From Candidula unifasciata (lineage: Eukaryota > Mollusca > Gastropoda > Stylommatophora > Geomitridae), in NCBI GenBank assembly GCA_905116865.2, contig CAJHNH020001090.1:62001-126000 (forward strand): a DNA stretch of 64,000 nt, written 5' to 3'. Every line of letters begins with the position of its first letter. The stretch's first letter is position 1. The notes under the pieces are model-generated. The model was not told the origin of the DNA and made no database searches. It worked only from the letters and a program-made list of their open reading frames with translations. Below, piece by piece: positions 43,228 to 50,897 of the stretch. A program made the translations under genes and the position numbers.

Positions 43228-45886
43228 ACACACAACATAAAAACTGGATATAAACCATTATTCACATAAACTTTTTTTCCCCTTTGTCCACTTAGTATTA
43301 CATTCAGTTTATTATTGCATATGTAGAATATCCTTTATAGTAATTTACTTTATAGTAGTGCTCTATTCTCATCTTCAGCAGCCATCGAAGAGTTCTGATT
43401 CCGATGGCATTAGTAAGTTTGAGCATGGCATCCACCTTGAGTGCTGGAGGTCCCAGGTTCAGGCTGGGATTTTTTACAAGGACTTCTAGTAATTTCCCCT
43501 GGTCTCTGGGTAGTAAGATCTGACGTGCATGTTGTATTGTTCACGCAAAAAATCCCTTGGCAGTCGGAAATCGAAATGACTGCCTGGGCAAAATTTGCAG
43601 TTAAAAAATCTACCCAAAGTATTTCAGTATCCTCGCTGGTGCTACAGAGTTAGTTCGTGTACTGAGCTGAGATTATTCAGACTCAGGTTTGAGTTAGAAG
43701 TAGAATGCAGCACTTATGGGTTACCACTCTTGTGCAATGATGTTGATCCGTTGTTTAAAAATTAAACAGAAACTGTCTGATTATATGTCCGTCTTGCTTT
43801 TTCTAGGAGTGTAGACTGTAGATCCACTGGTCACTAGCCTGTACTTAGCTATATTATTCTCTCCAGACCATATTTCATTCATATTGATCGATTCGTGCCT
43901 CTGCAAGGTTTATCTGCTCTTAAAAGGCCTTGATCACACCTAGTTGCCCGGCTCTCTAGCGAAGTTGGTTAAACCTGACTTTCGCGGTGGCCGGGTGACG
44001 AACTCCTTGTGGTCCGGGTTCACTCCCGGGGGTAGGCAGAAAAGCCACATTTCTCCCAGATTACCGGTACCTATAATGGAATTAATGCCAAAGAGTTGCG
44101 ATATCCATAGTACCGAGCCAAAGGGTTTACAACTCATGGTTTCTGGATACGTTAAAAAAAAAAAAATAAGCTTGTCATGCATAAATTCACTATCTACTAA
44201 TGCAGAACCAGTTTGTCTGTGTGTCTATTTCCTCACACTCCTGCATATCAGTATTATTACTATTATACTAGTAGTATTATTATTAATTATATTTATAATA
44301 TAGGCTCTTCTTACAATACAGGCCGGTAGCTGGAAAGCCGCCGATCGGCTTAGTGGGAGTTCTCTCCCTTGGCTGCATTGCAAACACGGAGCGGAAAAGT
44401 CACAGATCAAAGAAGACAGTGAGGTCGACATCAGGGCTGCCAATGCTTGGGTGTGTCCCCCAGATCTGGGTGTTTTTTTTACGCTTCGGGGAAATCTGGG
44501 TGTGTTTTTTAGTAAATATATCCTTATATAACAGTGGTATTAGTTGCCACGGATGTGACTTCTGCAGATCTGTATGCCTTAATGACCGATAAATTTGCGT
44601 GGTTAGGGGTAGGGTTAGGGGTAGGGTTAGGGTTAGAGCTGACAATTTTGACGCAGGAGTTCAATATAATCGCGCGCCGTCACATACACACCCAAACAAT
44701 CGAAGGAATGTGGATGCTACTCAAACGGACAATTCGTCACCGATTGGGCACCAGCCGCGCGCTATTGCCGTCATATTTGGGAGAATTCCAGTGGCGCCAC
44801 TCCCACAAGCATAAGATTGTCGGCCATTATTTGGAACTCCTACGTCAAAATTTTCACATCTAACCCTACCCCTAACTAACCCTAACGCTAACCCCAACCT
44901 TAACTAACCCTATCCCTAACCCTAACCCAACCCCTAACGCCGCTAACCCTATCCCGGCTCTCCTTTCAACTATGGCCGGTAGACAAATGTAGACGGCCGG
45001 TTAGTCAGAGTTCTCTCCCCTGGCTACAGTGCTATTACGGACTGGACAGGAGGAAACAAAACAAATAACAGACTTACTGTGTGCTGGCGATAGAGAACGT
45101 ACAGTGCCCTGTTATGATCAGACGATTAGGGTTTGGGTTAGGGTTACGGTTAGTGTTGCCGCATCTCGTCTTCCCACAAACTTAAGGTAGCAGCCCAAAC
45201 AATAACCCTAATCCTAACCCTGAACCTAACCCACACCCTACCCCTAACCCTAATCGTATGATCATAGCAGGGCAATGCACGCTATCGCCAACACACAGTA
45301 ATTACGTCACTTGTTGTGTTCCCTCTAGTCCACTCCGTAATGCGTCGCAAGAAGCGGTAATTGACCGCGGTCGTTAATTTGAGTCGCAGCGCGGGTTCTG
45401 CAAGCCACGTCGAGCTCACGGTGTGTACTGTGTTTTGATTCGTGCCTTCTCCAGTCCGTAATAGCACTTTGGCCAGGGGAGACAACTCTGACTAACCGGC
45501 CGCCTACATTTGTCTACCGGCCGTAGTTGAAAGGAGAGCCCCTATCCCAAACCCAAAACCTATGCAACCGTATGATGACTACGCAACCGTACACGTAACC
45601 GTATGATTATAGGTAAGTATGTCATTTGATTCGTGACTTTTCCGCTCCGTGTTTGCAATGCAGCCAAGAGAGAGAACTCCCACTAAGCCTATCGGCGGCT
45701 TTCCAGGTACCGGCCTGTATTTAAAGAAGAGCCATAATAATAATTAATATTATTTATGATGTGCAGAACCTGAGAAACCATCACCATACCTCTTATCTTG
45801 TGGTATTTATCTGGCTCACTGCTGGGAGAAGGTGTCAATTTATTGCCGTCTTCCTCGATTCTATCCATTACGAATGACTTCAACAT
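36764..45886 (-). CDS. TMEM242: TMEM242 homologue, mitochondrial ATP synthase assembly factor (four exons, complete)
   Basis: Coding exons on the minus strand are 45886-45790, 43059-42959, 39291-39154 and 36916-36764. All have AG/GT borders and matching phases, and give 162 residues against about 141 in human. Two membrane spans are visible: residues about 35-56 (AGMFLASVTGMSILGGFGMT) and about 90-110 (SMYSVAGVSLFCFAVW). Family hallmarks are IPESGVSLATRAL before span 2, FAVWKVMGVHS after it, then a FRQKVGSVMPKIPK motif and a charged tail longer than in vertebrates. In mammals TMEM242 is a mitochondrial inner-membrane protein that works with TMEM70 in building the ATP synthase c-ring and also contacts complex I assembly factors. 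The first ATG is at 45886, after an in-frame TGA. A second ATG lies six codons on (MDRIEED) and could be the start. A 5' untranslated exon probably lies near 48917. Introns 1-3 carry MITEs, SINEs and minisatellites. Confidence 0.93.
36955..37411. repeat. Minisatellite, 45-bp unit, about 10 copies, TMEM242 intron 3
   Basis: The unit is GATGATCCTTATTGCAGATC, AAATCATTCAGTCACTACGT, GCTCA. Its edge is about 40 bp from the TMEM242 exon 4 acceptor. Confidence 0.95.
37412..38068. other. TMEM242 intron 3 sequence
   Basis: An A-run at 37932-37948. Otherwise nothing recognised. Confidence 0.55.
38069..38440. repeat. Minisatellite, 63-bp unit, about 6 copies, TMEM242 intron 3
   Basis: The unit is CACAATCACAGCCCTTGTAA, TGGTGAATGTGACTGGCAAT, ACTTGCTCATAAGAGAAGTC, TTC. 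Confidence 0.95.
38490..38575 (-). mobile_element. SINE-A 3' fragment
   Basis: TTTGTTCACCGGCCATAAGC, TCTGGCTGAAAGTCCTGG and TTTGGACTTTGGCTTTGTGC match the 21228 copy. In TMEM242 intron 3. Confidence 0.65.
38690..38975 (-). mobile_element. SINE-A copy
   Basis: TTTCACTGGCTGTAAACTCC, ACCCACTTCTGGACTTTAAA, TTATTTGTATGCAGACTGTT, GACGTGCTTGTTTGGAGGGC and GGACTCTGGAACAAACACA match the family. In TMEM242 intron 3. Confidence 0.8.
39154..39291 (-). CDS. TMEM242: TMEM242 coding exon 3 (membrane span 2)
   Basis: The acceptor is AACTTTCCAG and the donor GTGAGT at 39153. It has 46 codons in phase 0 at both ends. It encodes REIPESGVSLATRALVRGSM followed by the second membrane span and KVMGVHS, the best conserved part of the family. 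Confidence 0.93.
39465..39750 (+). mobile_element. SINE-A copy with (GAA)n tail
   Basis: CCGTGTGGGTTCCGGGGCCC, AAGACCCACTGCC, GGAGTGCATCTGCCTGAGAG, CACAAATGAATCAGACCTGT, TTTACAGCTGGTGAACGCG and a GAAGAAGAAGAAG tail. It lies in TMEM242 intron 2. Confidence 0.8.
39995..40110 (-). mobile_element. Degraded LINE-D 3' end
   Basis: CCCATCTTCAGCAGCCAGCA, GGTTTGATGATACGTCCATC and TGGCCTTTCTTCTTAGTG follow the inverted LINE-D order. Confidence 0.5.
40188..40776. repeat. Minisatellite, 45-bp unit, 13 copies, TMEM242 intron 2
   Basis: The unit is CTTTCTGGTTCTGCTAGGTT, TCTTGCTGCCAATATACAAC, CAGTA. Variation is limited to a few positions. Open frames on both strands are by-products of the period. Confidence 0.97.
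40777..41086. other. TMEM242 intron 2 sequence
   Basis: AT-rich, no feature recognised. Confidence 0.55.
41087..41240. repeat. Short minisatellite, about 41-bp unit, four copies
   Basis: GAACTTGATTTAACACCACA, TTTCTTGTCTAATACCCAAG recurs with a deletion in one copy. TMEM242 intron 2. Confidence 0.88.
41395..41725 (+). mobile_element. SINE-G copy, tRNA-Leu-like head, LINE-D-like tail
   Basis: CTGAGTAGTCTCAAGACATA and GAGTGCTGGAGGTCCAGGGT then TCTGGCCC look like A and B boxes of a tRNA-Leu-derived head. The body ends GGAGCACTTATGGGTTACTA, CCCTAGTGCCATGATGTTGA, TTGGTTGTTTAAA, which resembles the LINE-D 3' end. The second copy is at 43425. Confidence 0.65.
41980..42260 (-). mobile_element. SINE-A copy
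   Basis: GCATTCACTGGCTGTAAACT, TTGTTTGTCCATCTCCAGAT, TGCGGACAGTTGGTTCCTTG and GGGCTCTGGAACACACATGT. In TMEM242 intron 2. Confidence 0.78.
42475..42910 (+). mobile_element. SINE-E full-length copy, interrupted by a MITE
   Basis: The head ATGTAGCGGCTAAACACTCG, CCTCTAGATCAGAATGGTTT and GTGTCCAGGTCC is tRNA-like. The body has GAGGTTGACCCAGCTCTGAG, CGGCGTGCTGTTGACCACAT, then after the MITE AAAATATAGGTCTAGACTTA and GAAAAGGGTCTTTTAC. It ends about 50 bp before the TMEM242 exon 2 donor site. Confidence 0.7.
42666..42820. mobile_element. Short hAT-like MITE inside a SINE copy
   Basis: The element begins CAGGGCTGTTTAACTAGTGG and ends CCCTGAGTAAACTTG, flanked by perfect ACCTACTG copies (42658-42665, 42821-42828). 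It interrupts a SINE-E copy that resumes after the duplication. Related sequences lie at 21649-21832 and 23590-23672. Confidence 0.78.
42959..43059 (-). CDS. TMEM242: TMEM242 coding exon 2 (membrane span 1)
   Basis: The acceptor is CCTTTCACAG and the donor GTAAGA at 42958. The exon has 101 nt, starts in phase 1 and ends in phase 0. It encodes the first membrane span and the following AMAKRQDPDMFAR loop, matching the family's LAKKKSPEWF-type segment. Confidence 0.92.
43195..43227. repeat. Poly(C) run of 33
   Basis: Uninterrupted C run about 135 bp upstream (in gene sense) of TMEM242 exon 2. Confidence 0.9.
43360..43830 (-). mobile_element. LINE-D 3' end split by a SINE-G insertion
   Basis: CATCTTCAGCAGCCATCGAA, GAGTTCTGATTCCGATGGCA (43370-43410) and GTCTGATTATATGTCCGTCT (43770-43790) are adjacent in other copies. 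Here they are separated by SINE-G at about 43425-43768. Confidence 0.65.
43425..43768 (+). mobile_element. SINE-G copy inserted in LINE-D
   Basis: CTTGAGTGCTGGAGGTCCCA, GGACTTCTAGTAATTTCCCC, TGGTCTCTGGGTAGTAAGAT and GCAGCACTTATGGGTTACCA align along the whole copy at 41395. Confidence 0.65.
43947..44167 (+). mobile_element. tRNA-derived SINE with poly(A) tail (SINE-I)
   Basis: CGCGGTGGCCGGGTGACGAA and GGTCCGGGTTCACTCCCGGG make a good A/B-box head. The body runs to an A13 tail at about 44154-44166. Only one copy is seen here. Confidence 0.6.
44303..45733. mobile_element. Outer palindromic MITE (GGCTCT termini) with TTAGGG-like blocks
   Basis: The ends are GGCTCTTCTT and AAGAAGAGCC. Inverted arms of about 110 bp share GGCCGGTA, GTGGGAGTTCTCTC, TGCATTGCAAACACGGAGCG and AAAAGTCAC. 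Flanks ATAATATA and ATAATAAT agree at six of eight positions, compatible with an 8-bp duplication. Inside, G-rich TTAGGGGTAGGG-like runs (44607-44640) and inverted C-rich CCCTAACCC-like runs (44861-44950) are subterminal blocks of the element. A second element of the same family is inserted within it. It lies in TMEM242 intron 1. Confidence 0.78.
44956..45540. mobile_element. Inner palindromic MITE nested in its relative
   Basis: The ends are GGCTCTCCTTTCAAC and its inverse, flanked by CCTATCCC at 44948-44955 and 45541-45548 (perfect 8-bp duplication). The whole 585 bp is close to a palindrome: CCGGTAGACAAATGTAG, GGCGATAG, CCCTGTTATGATCA and GATTAGGGTTTGGGTTAGGG each recur inverted. There is no coding sequence. 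Family resemblance to the outer element is clear in the first 100 bp. The 8-bp duplication suggests a hAT-like transposase in trans. Confidence 0.85.
45790..45886 (-). CDS. TMEM242: TMEM242 coding exon 1
   Basis: It encodes MLKSFVMDRIEEDGNKLTPS and then PSSEPDKYHKIR plus the first base of the next codon, with donor GTATGG at 45789. The N-terminus is short and polar. The DKYHKIR segment corresponds to the DRLFLVK-type start of the conserved region in vertebrates. A good acceptor (TTTCTATTTTACAG, ending 46029) lies about 140 nt upstream of the ATG, so this exon probably begins at 46028 with a 5' untranslated part. Confidence 0.88.
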
Positions 45887-46204
45887 TCACCCATACAATA
45901 AAACAGTTTATCCATTTGTCCCAACACAAGATCGCTCAAATTGTAGCACAACCGAAACATGCCTGACCTTAACCCCCACATGACACGGAAGATGTACTTT
46001 GTGTTTAGTTTCGTATTCAAGCAAATAGCTGTAAAATAGAAACTTTATATTTACTTTTATTTTGTTTCAAGAACAGTTATGAATAAATATAACTTTAGTA
46101 TTAAATGAAGACTTATGAAGAAATATATTTGAAACAATTAATATGCACAATTTAAACTAGTTTTTTAACGCCGTTGGGAACATCATCAGCATCAACGTCA
46201 TGCT

Positions 46205-46320
46205 TTCCACTGGCGGTGCGTAGTACCGGCACCTCTGTCATGTTTCTCAGCAAGACTGGGAAAAAAAAACTTTTTTGGCGAGTACCGGCACCTTTTGTGA
46301 ACACTGAGTACCGACATTAT
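46205..46320. repeat. Three spaced GTACCGGCACCT-like motifs
   Basis: AGTACCGGCACCTCT (46214), AGTACCGGCACCTTT (46281) and AGTACCGACATT (46310). They may be subterminal repeats of a decayed DNA transposon. Confidence 0.35.
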
Positions 46321-46530
46321 TACCATCAACTGTAGGCTTTAAGTTTTGAATGACCAAGAGAGGGATAGATTGCCGTCGAAGGCTCGACGGACGCCACGGC
46401 TGTGGTCTTTATTGCTGTGTTGTATAGACTTTAATGATTTTTGGTTTTAAATCTTATTAGCCCGCAGGTGTGCCACCACAAATAAAAATTGGAGGGATAG
46501 CAACACTTTGGGCAGAGGGTTCAAATACAA

Positions 46531-46573
46531 CCCCCCCCCCCCCCACCACCACCACCACCACCACCACCACCAC
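46531..46573. repeat. (C)n(CCA)n microsatellite
   Basis: A run of C followed by about ten CCA/CAC units. Confidence 0.93.
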
Positions 46574-47094
46574 GCCCTCGCATTGTACCTGTTTACGACA
46601 AAGTTGTGATATTTGTGTCTTTCGGTCGACACATTCGACTTCAGTGAACATTTATTGACCAAGTTAACTTCTTGGAGGATTAATACGGAATTTAAAAAAA
46701 AATATATAATAATCTGATTATTGGAGGAGTAGGGGTCTCAATGGTCCTGAGCACCCAGATTTCGGCGCTTTTGTTAGTACCTTCTCCGTGGAATGTACGC
46801 CATCAGTCCATATTATCTTTGGACATCATCAATCCATCTTATCTTAAGGCGCCGTCAGGCTATCATCTCTTTGTATTCAACTGCGATGACCACACTATTT
46901 GAGAACAAGAACACTCCCTCCAGGTTTGCAACCTAAAAGATTGAGATTACCAGTGACCTAAGGAGTCACTATTCGGATGCGAATCGAACCGGAGCAAATT
47001 CTCAGAAACCTTGCTCAGTCGTATAAATCAGATATGTTAGGTTATCCTGGTGCCGAGGTGTGCATGTAACGGATGTAACCGCCGCTCACACTTT

Positions 47095-47220
47095 CCCTTC
47101 TTCTTCTTCAGCATTCCGAGCCATTGAGATTGATTGCTGCAGATATCACCCTCCTCCATTCATCTCTCTGGTTGGCCTTCTCTTTCCGGTTGGTGACACC
47201 AAGTGTTTGCAGGTGTGTCA
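47095..47220 (-). mobile_element. 3' end of the same LINE as at 10790
   Basis: GATTGCTGCAGATATCACCC, TTCATCTCTCTG and GGTGACACC align with 10820-10910. The (GAA)n tail on the minus strand is at 47097-47108. Confidence 0.65.
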
Positions 47221-47939
47221 CTACACTTTCCCTTGCCAAAGCAAAATGCGTTATTTTGCTATTTATTATCACTGTTTACTATTCATAATAAATATACCAC
47301 TCGGCTTTCGTCTGGCCGAGCACGTGAAGCTTGTTGAGTATTAACATAGTGAAAACAACTCTCTCTGCATGCTTATGCCCTTAATTCAGAAAATGTAACT
47401 CATGAAAGCTACCAATTACTAGGACTATGATACCAGTTTCACATTCATAGTCTCGATAGCGAAGCGACGAAGAGGATAATATCAGTATAATCCAGTATAA
47501 TCATTACCTGCTAACGGTTACACATACAAATTGATCACGCTTCGCCACTCAGGTATCCGAATGTTACGAAGTACCCTGCTGTCATTGTAATAAGATTCTG
47601 GTAAGTGTCTGTGGCTTAGAAGTTACGATCGAGGTAAATAATTCCTAATTACCTCAGTTCGATTCACTTGCAGGTGATCTGGCAGCAAACTGTCTGGTAT
47701 TGATTTCGACATCTGGGGAAACATTCGACATCAAGCCCATATTAGCTCCATCTTTGTCTTTAACAACCATCGAAGAGTCTCAAGACTGATGGTGCTCTTT
47801 GTCGTCTGTGACTACTCGTCGTACCTCCTCCTGAATCTCGCGTGGCGCCCAAAGCCGACAGACACTAGCCGCTGCAGCGTTCTCCCAGATACTGGTTTTT
47901 ATACTATTTTCTATGATTTTGACAATGACGTGAAGAGTA
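47221..47939. other. Between the divergent genes, repeat debris
   Basis: Contains a degraded LINE-D end (47725-47830). 47630-47690 has a B-box-like CAGTTCGATTCACTTG and may be SINE debris. No gene seen. Confidence 0.45.
47725..47830 (-). mobile_element. Degraded LINE-D 3' end
   Basis: CTCCATCTTTGTCTTTAACA, ACCATCGAAGAGTCTCAAGA and CTGATGGTGCTCTTTGTCGT follow the inverted LINE-D order. Confidence 0.45.
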
Positions 47940-48420
47940 GACCGTTAATAAAGCAATAATAATGGCAATTCCCGTTAACGTGATGTTATTATCTATACAG
48001 ATGGCAGACGAAGTGCATAGAGTTTCATAGCAAAGGCGAATGGACGTTGCTTAGTGCAACAAAGCCTGGCAAATGATATCACAACGTCTAGTTTGAGAAT
48101 GGAGGTAGAGACAGTCTCTGCTGCCTTCCGCCGGCTTGAGAATCAGCTGTACACACATGCTGTGATCGTAACTGATTCACAGAGCACGTTGAATAAGGTG
48201 AAAACAGACATGCTTCATGCAAATTTAGCAAGCATAATTTCAGAGGTACGGGGTAATTAGCATCCTTAGGATATTTTCTGCAGGAAGGATGAGACGGATA
48301 TACAATTAGACGGTTGCAGGTACCATCGGAATTGGAACTCTTCGCTTGCTGTTGAACATGGGGACTGAGCACTTAAAGGAGTGTCCCGAGTGCTGTAATG
48401 TCGATTCTTAATTCAAATTC
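47940..48420 (+). mobile_element. LINE-D fragment: RNase H domain and 3' end, second copy
   Basis: SSLRMEVETVSAAFRRLENQ, LYTHAVIVTDSQSTLNKV keeps the TDSQS motif lost at 5575. The 3' end GGGACTGAGCACTTAAAGGA, GTGTCCCGAGTGCTGTAATG follows. It lies between the two divergent genes. Confidence 0.78.
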
Positions 48421-48699
48421 TAAAGCAATAGTAAACTCATCATCATCCTTGTGTGCCTTTGTACGTTGCATAGGGCAAAGCAGTCCCTTCTTCCATTGCG
48501 ATGTGCCCCGTTCAACAGTATCAGTATCATAGATGGAATCTAACCCAGCACCGTTGAGGAACTACAGAGCGGACAATTACCTAATACAGCCACAAACAAC
48601 CAAACAATTTTGGTGCTTGCTTGCAAAGTCGCGTAAAAAGATTTTAAAAAGGGATGAACAGTCAGAGGAGAATGGTACTGCGATGAATGATCAGCGAAT

Positions 48700-48860
48700 C
48701 TGGCCGCTCAGCCTCAGGGTTTACATGCTCAGCCTCGTCAGAAAGGCGAGACGGACACAGGGACTGGTATTGATACAATCGGAACTTGAACATTACGCTT
48801 GCTACTGAAGATAAAGACGAGCGCTTACGGGAATGTCTCGAGTGGTTAATGATTATTTTT
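48700..48860 (+). mobile_element. LINE-D 3' end fragment
   Basis: GAAAGGCGAGACGGACACAG, ATCGGAACTTGAACATTACG and GACGAGCGCTTACGGGAATG match the 3' ends at 6190 and 48290. Confidence 0.65.
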
Positions 48861-48916
48861 ACTCGAACATTCAACAAAAAAGTTTTTGAGGAAAAACAAA
48901 TACGCAACTAACTTAC

Positions 48917-49010
48917 GTTTATTCTTTCCTCCCGTATGAGGTCTGCGCATGCGCGATGGGGACATAATGATCAACAAAGTCTTGGCGACATTTCCTTCTA
49001 GCAGAAATTC
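48917..49010 (-). other. TMEM242: Probable 5' untranslated first exon of TMEM242
   Basis: On the minus strand this CpG-containing stretch ends AATAAAC followed by a perfect GTAAGT donor at 48916. It could splice to the acceptor ending at 46029, removing a 2.9-kb intron that contains LINE debris. The upstream border is a guess. It holds a short frame starting MSPSRMRRPHTGG that may be coding or not. Confidence 0.35.
48944..48955. promoter_or_regulatory. NRF1-type palindromic site in the presumed bidirectional promoter
   Basis: TGCGCATGCGCG matches the NRF1 consensus YGCGCAYGCGCR at all but possibly the last base. It lies 207 bp upstream of the ZDHHC start codon and inside or beside the presumed 5' exon of TMEM242. 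NRF1 is a classic activator of nuclear genes for mitochondrial proteins, and TMEM242 is one. Function is inferred from sequence only. Confidence 0.5.
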
Positions 49011-49161
49011 TGAGAAATCCTCTCCCGGTTTATATCTGGACTTTTGAACGCAAATACCCCTTTGTCGAAGTTGTGAAATGATTCCCAGGAAAAATAAATA
49101 GCTGCTGTGATGTCTGTAGATGTTAAATTTTTCGTAGTGACTAGAAATTGTGGTATTACTC

Positions 49162-49412
49162 ATGAAAGATTATATAGCGGTGTCAACAACGACAGGGCTG
49201 CCCAGCAAACTCGGTGACGGCGATCCTCCAGGTTGGAATCAAGAGATTGTCATTAACATGGCCAAGACGAAGTCTTTGCGGAGATGGCAGGTGTTTCCAG
49301 GAAAAAATAAGTTTTATTGTAATGGAAGGATTATGATGGCTAGACAAGCGGGAGTTTTCTATCTGACTTGCGGGCTTATTGTTGTCACAAGTGGACTCTT
49401 TTTCGCCTTCGA
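49162..49412 (+). CDS. ZDHHC14: ZDHHC14/18/9-type palmitoyltransferase, first coding exon
   Basis: This exon encodes the N-terminus of a DHHC S-acyltransferase: [20 protein letters not shown], then a polar stretch, then [20 protein letters not shown] and [20 protein letters not shown], ending FFAF plus two bases of a codon. The [19 protein letters not shown] block and the first membrane span are hallmarks of the ZDHHC9/14/18 (yeast Erf2-like) branch. The donor GTGAGT is at 49413. The catalytic DHHC cysteine-rich domain lies in later exons, which I did not find before 64000, so intron 1 exceeds 14.5 kb. ATG 49162 is chosen because MKD aligns with the ZDHHC14 N-terminus and no in-frame upstream ATG is near. 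The family transfers palmitate to protein cysteines in Golgi/endosomal membranes. The symbol rests on the branch plus the neighbouring TMEM242. ZDHHC18 or ZDHHC9 are possible alternatives. Confidence 0.88.
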
Positions 49413-49816
49413 GTGAGTACAATGTTTCGCGACAGTCACTCAGTGTGGAATTGAATACATTTTATATTATCGTATTAGTATCGTATTTAGTATAAGTATT
49501 TGTTGTAAGTTGTTTATTATATTCTTGTTAATATTCAGGTATTGTTTTTTTTTTCTTTCTCCTTCTAAATCATTTACCAGATTCCTTGAGAAGTTCAGGG
49601 ACTTTTAGCCTAATTAGTCCCGTTTTGTGTGTGTACTGTGTTTGTTTTTGTGTGTTTTATGACAGCCTGAAAGGTTCATTTCATCTGGGACTTTGATAAA
49701 CTTTGGGTACTGACTGCCTTTTCATTCCCTCATGGCTGCGAACTGAAGGTTTAATCCCCTGGCAAACAGAAACCCTGAATCCTGAATGTCAGTTTTACAG
49801 GTCAAAGTCTAGATAT

Positions 49817-50491
49817 TAGGGCTGTACCGAATAGTGGTTTTCACTATTCGGCCGAATAAGAATAGTGGGACCAACTATTCGGCCAAATACGAATACGAAT
49901 AGTGTATCATCATAATCAGGTGCCTCACCGACTAGTGTGGCGAATTTGCCTCGCCACAATCTGCGATCTCCTGCAGCATGTATCAGTTTGTGTGCTGACA
50001 CACCTCCATGACATGCAACGACTGTCAAGAATCTTCTCTCGTTGTCTTTTTCTATCTCTCCTTCCACAAATCTTTCCAGTGGTCACCACATGTTCCATTT
50101 TCACTCTTTCTATATGATGACTGTCTTCTTCTGATGTCTGCGATTAGTTGTCTTCAGGCTCCCGCCTCTTTCAAAACCTAGTGGTTGCTTTTTTTAAGCT
50201 GTCCAAGGTATTTTAAGCATTGTTCTGTAAAACCACACCTCTGAGGCCTCAAAAAATTGTTTGGCCTGGCTACCGATTGTCCAGGACTCATAGCCATATG
50301 TTAAAACTAGATGTATGTAGCAAGCAAGACAACGATATATTGCACAAGATGTTCTTTTTTAAAAATATAGAATGCATTTTTAGCCTGTCCTATTTTGTTT
50401 TTTATTTTAGTAATGCATCTTTCATCTGATTTTATCAATTTTGATTTGAGAAAAGACTCCCCGAAAGAATAAAAAAATGTATCCTTTCTCC

Positions 50492-50531
<40 letters not shown>

Positions 50532-50889
50532 GATACACTTTCAAGTTTCTTCATGCCTTCTTTAACACAACAGAAGCAATGCCCGCTATCTTTCGTAGCG
50601 TGAAAAACGGCGACCCGTTTGCGTGGTAACAGCGCCTGACTCCGAGGCATTACAGTAGAGGTTCTAAAACTTGGTGCATATGACAGGGATGCCGCGGCGA
50701 AAATCAAGAAAAGTAGGCTATAAATTGTGACATTATTAATGAGAGAGTTATTTTAGTCCATCGCAGTGTATGCAGAAATCACTATTCGTATTCGGCCCGA
50801 CCGCCACTATTCGGCCGAATACCGAATAGCTAGTAGGTCCACTATTCGGCCTCGAAGCGAATACGAAGCGAATTTTCGGTACAGCCCTA
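49817..50889. mobile_element. hAT-type MITE with perfect 8-bp target duplications
   Basis: The ends are TAGGGCTGTACCGAA and its inverse TTCGGTACAGCCCTA, flanked by CTAGATAT on both sides (49809-49816 and 50890-50897). An 8-bp duplication and a TAGGG start indicate the hAT superfamily. The subterminal parts contain many copies of ACTATTCGGCCGAATA-like motifs in both orientations. The interior (1.07 kb in all) includes a (TC)n(AC)n microsatellite at 50490-50530 and no transposase frame, so it is non-autonomous. It lies in ZDHHC intron 1. Confidence 0.88.
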
Positions 50890-50897
50890 CTAGATAT

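Larger units (their letters stand above)
45887..47094. other. Upstream of TMEM242 coding exon 1
   Basis: A candidate acceptor (AG at 46030-46029, minus) would start the 5' untranslated part of exon 1 at 46028. Otherwise a CCA microsatellite, spaced GTACCGGCACC motifs and unassigned sequence. Confidence 0.4.

Noticed and set aside
43970..44040. Functional tRNA gene
   Set aside because: Good A/B boxes, but no paired acceptor ends and a poly(A)-tailed body follows, so SINE.
44590..45260. TTAGGG-like runs as an interstitial telomere or ancient chromosome fusion
   Set aside because: The runs are degenerate, short, occur in both orientations, and fall symmetrically inside two palindromic MITEs, so they belong to the elements.
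48846..49163. Minus-strand 105-codon frame as a protein gene
   Set aside because: Only its last part (MSPSRMRRPHTGG) precedes a good donor. The rest overlaps the ZDHHC upstream region and shows no recognisable protein. Treated as possible 5' exon of TMEM242.
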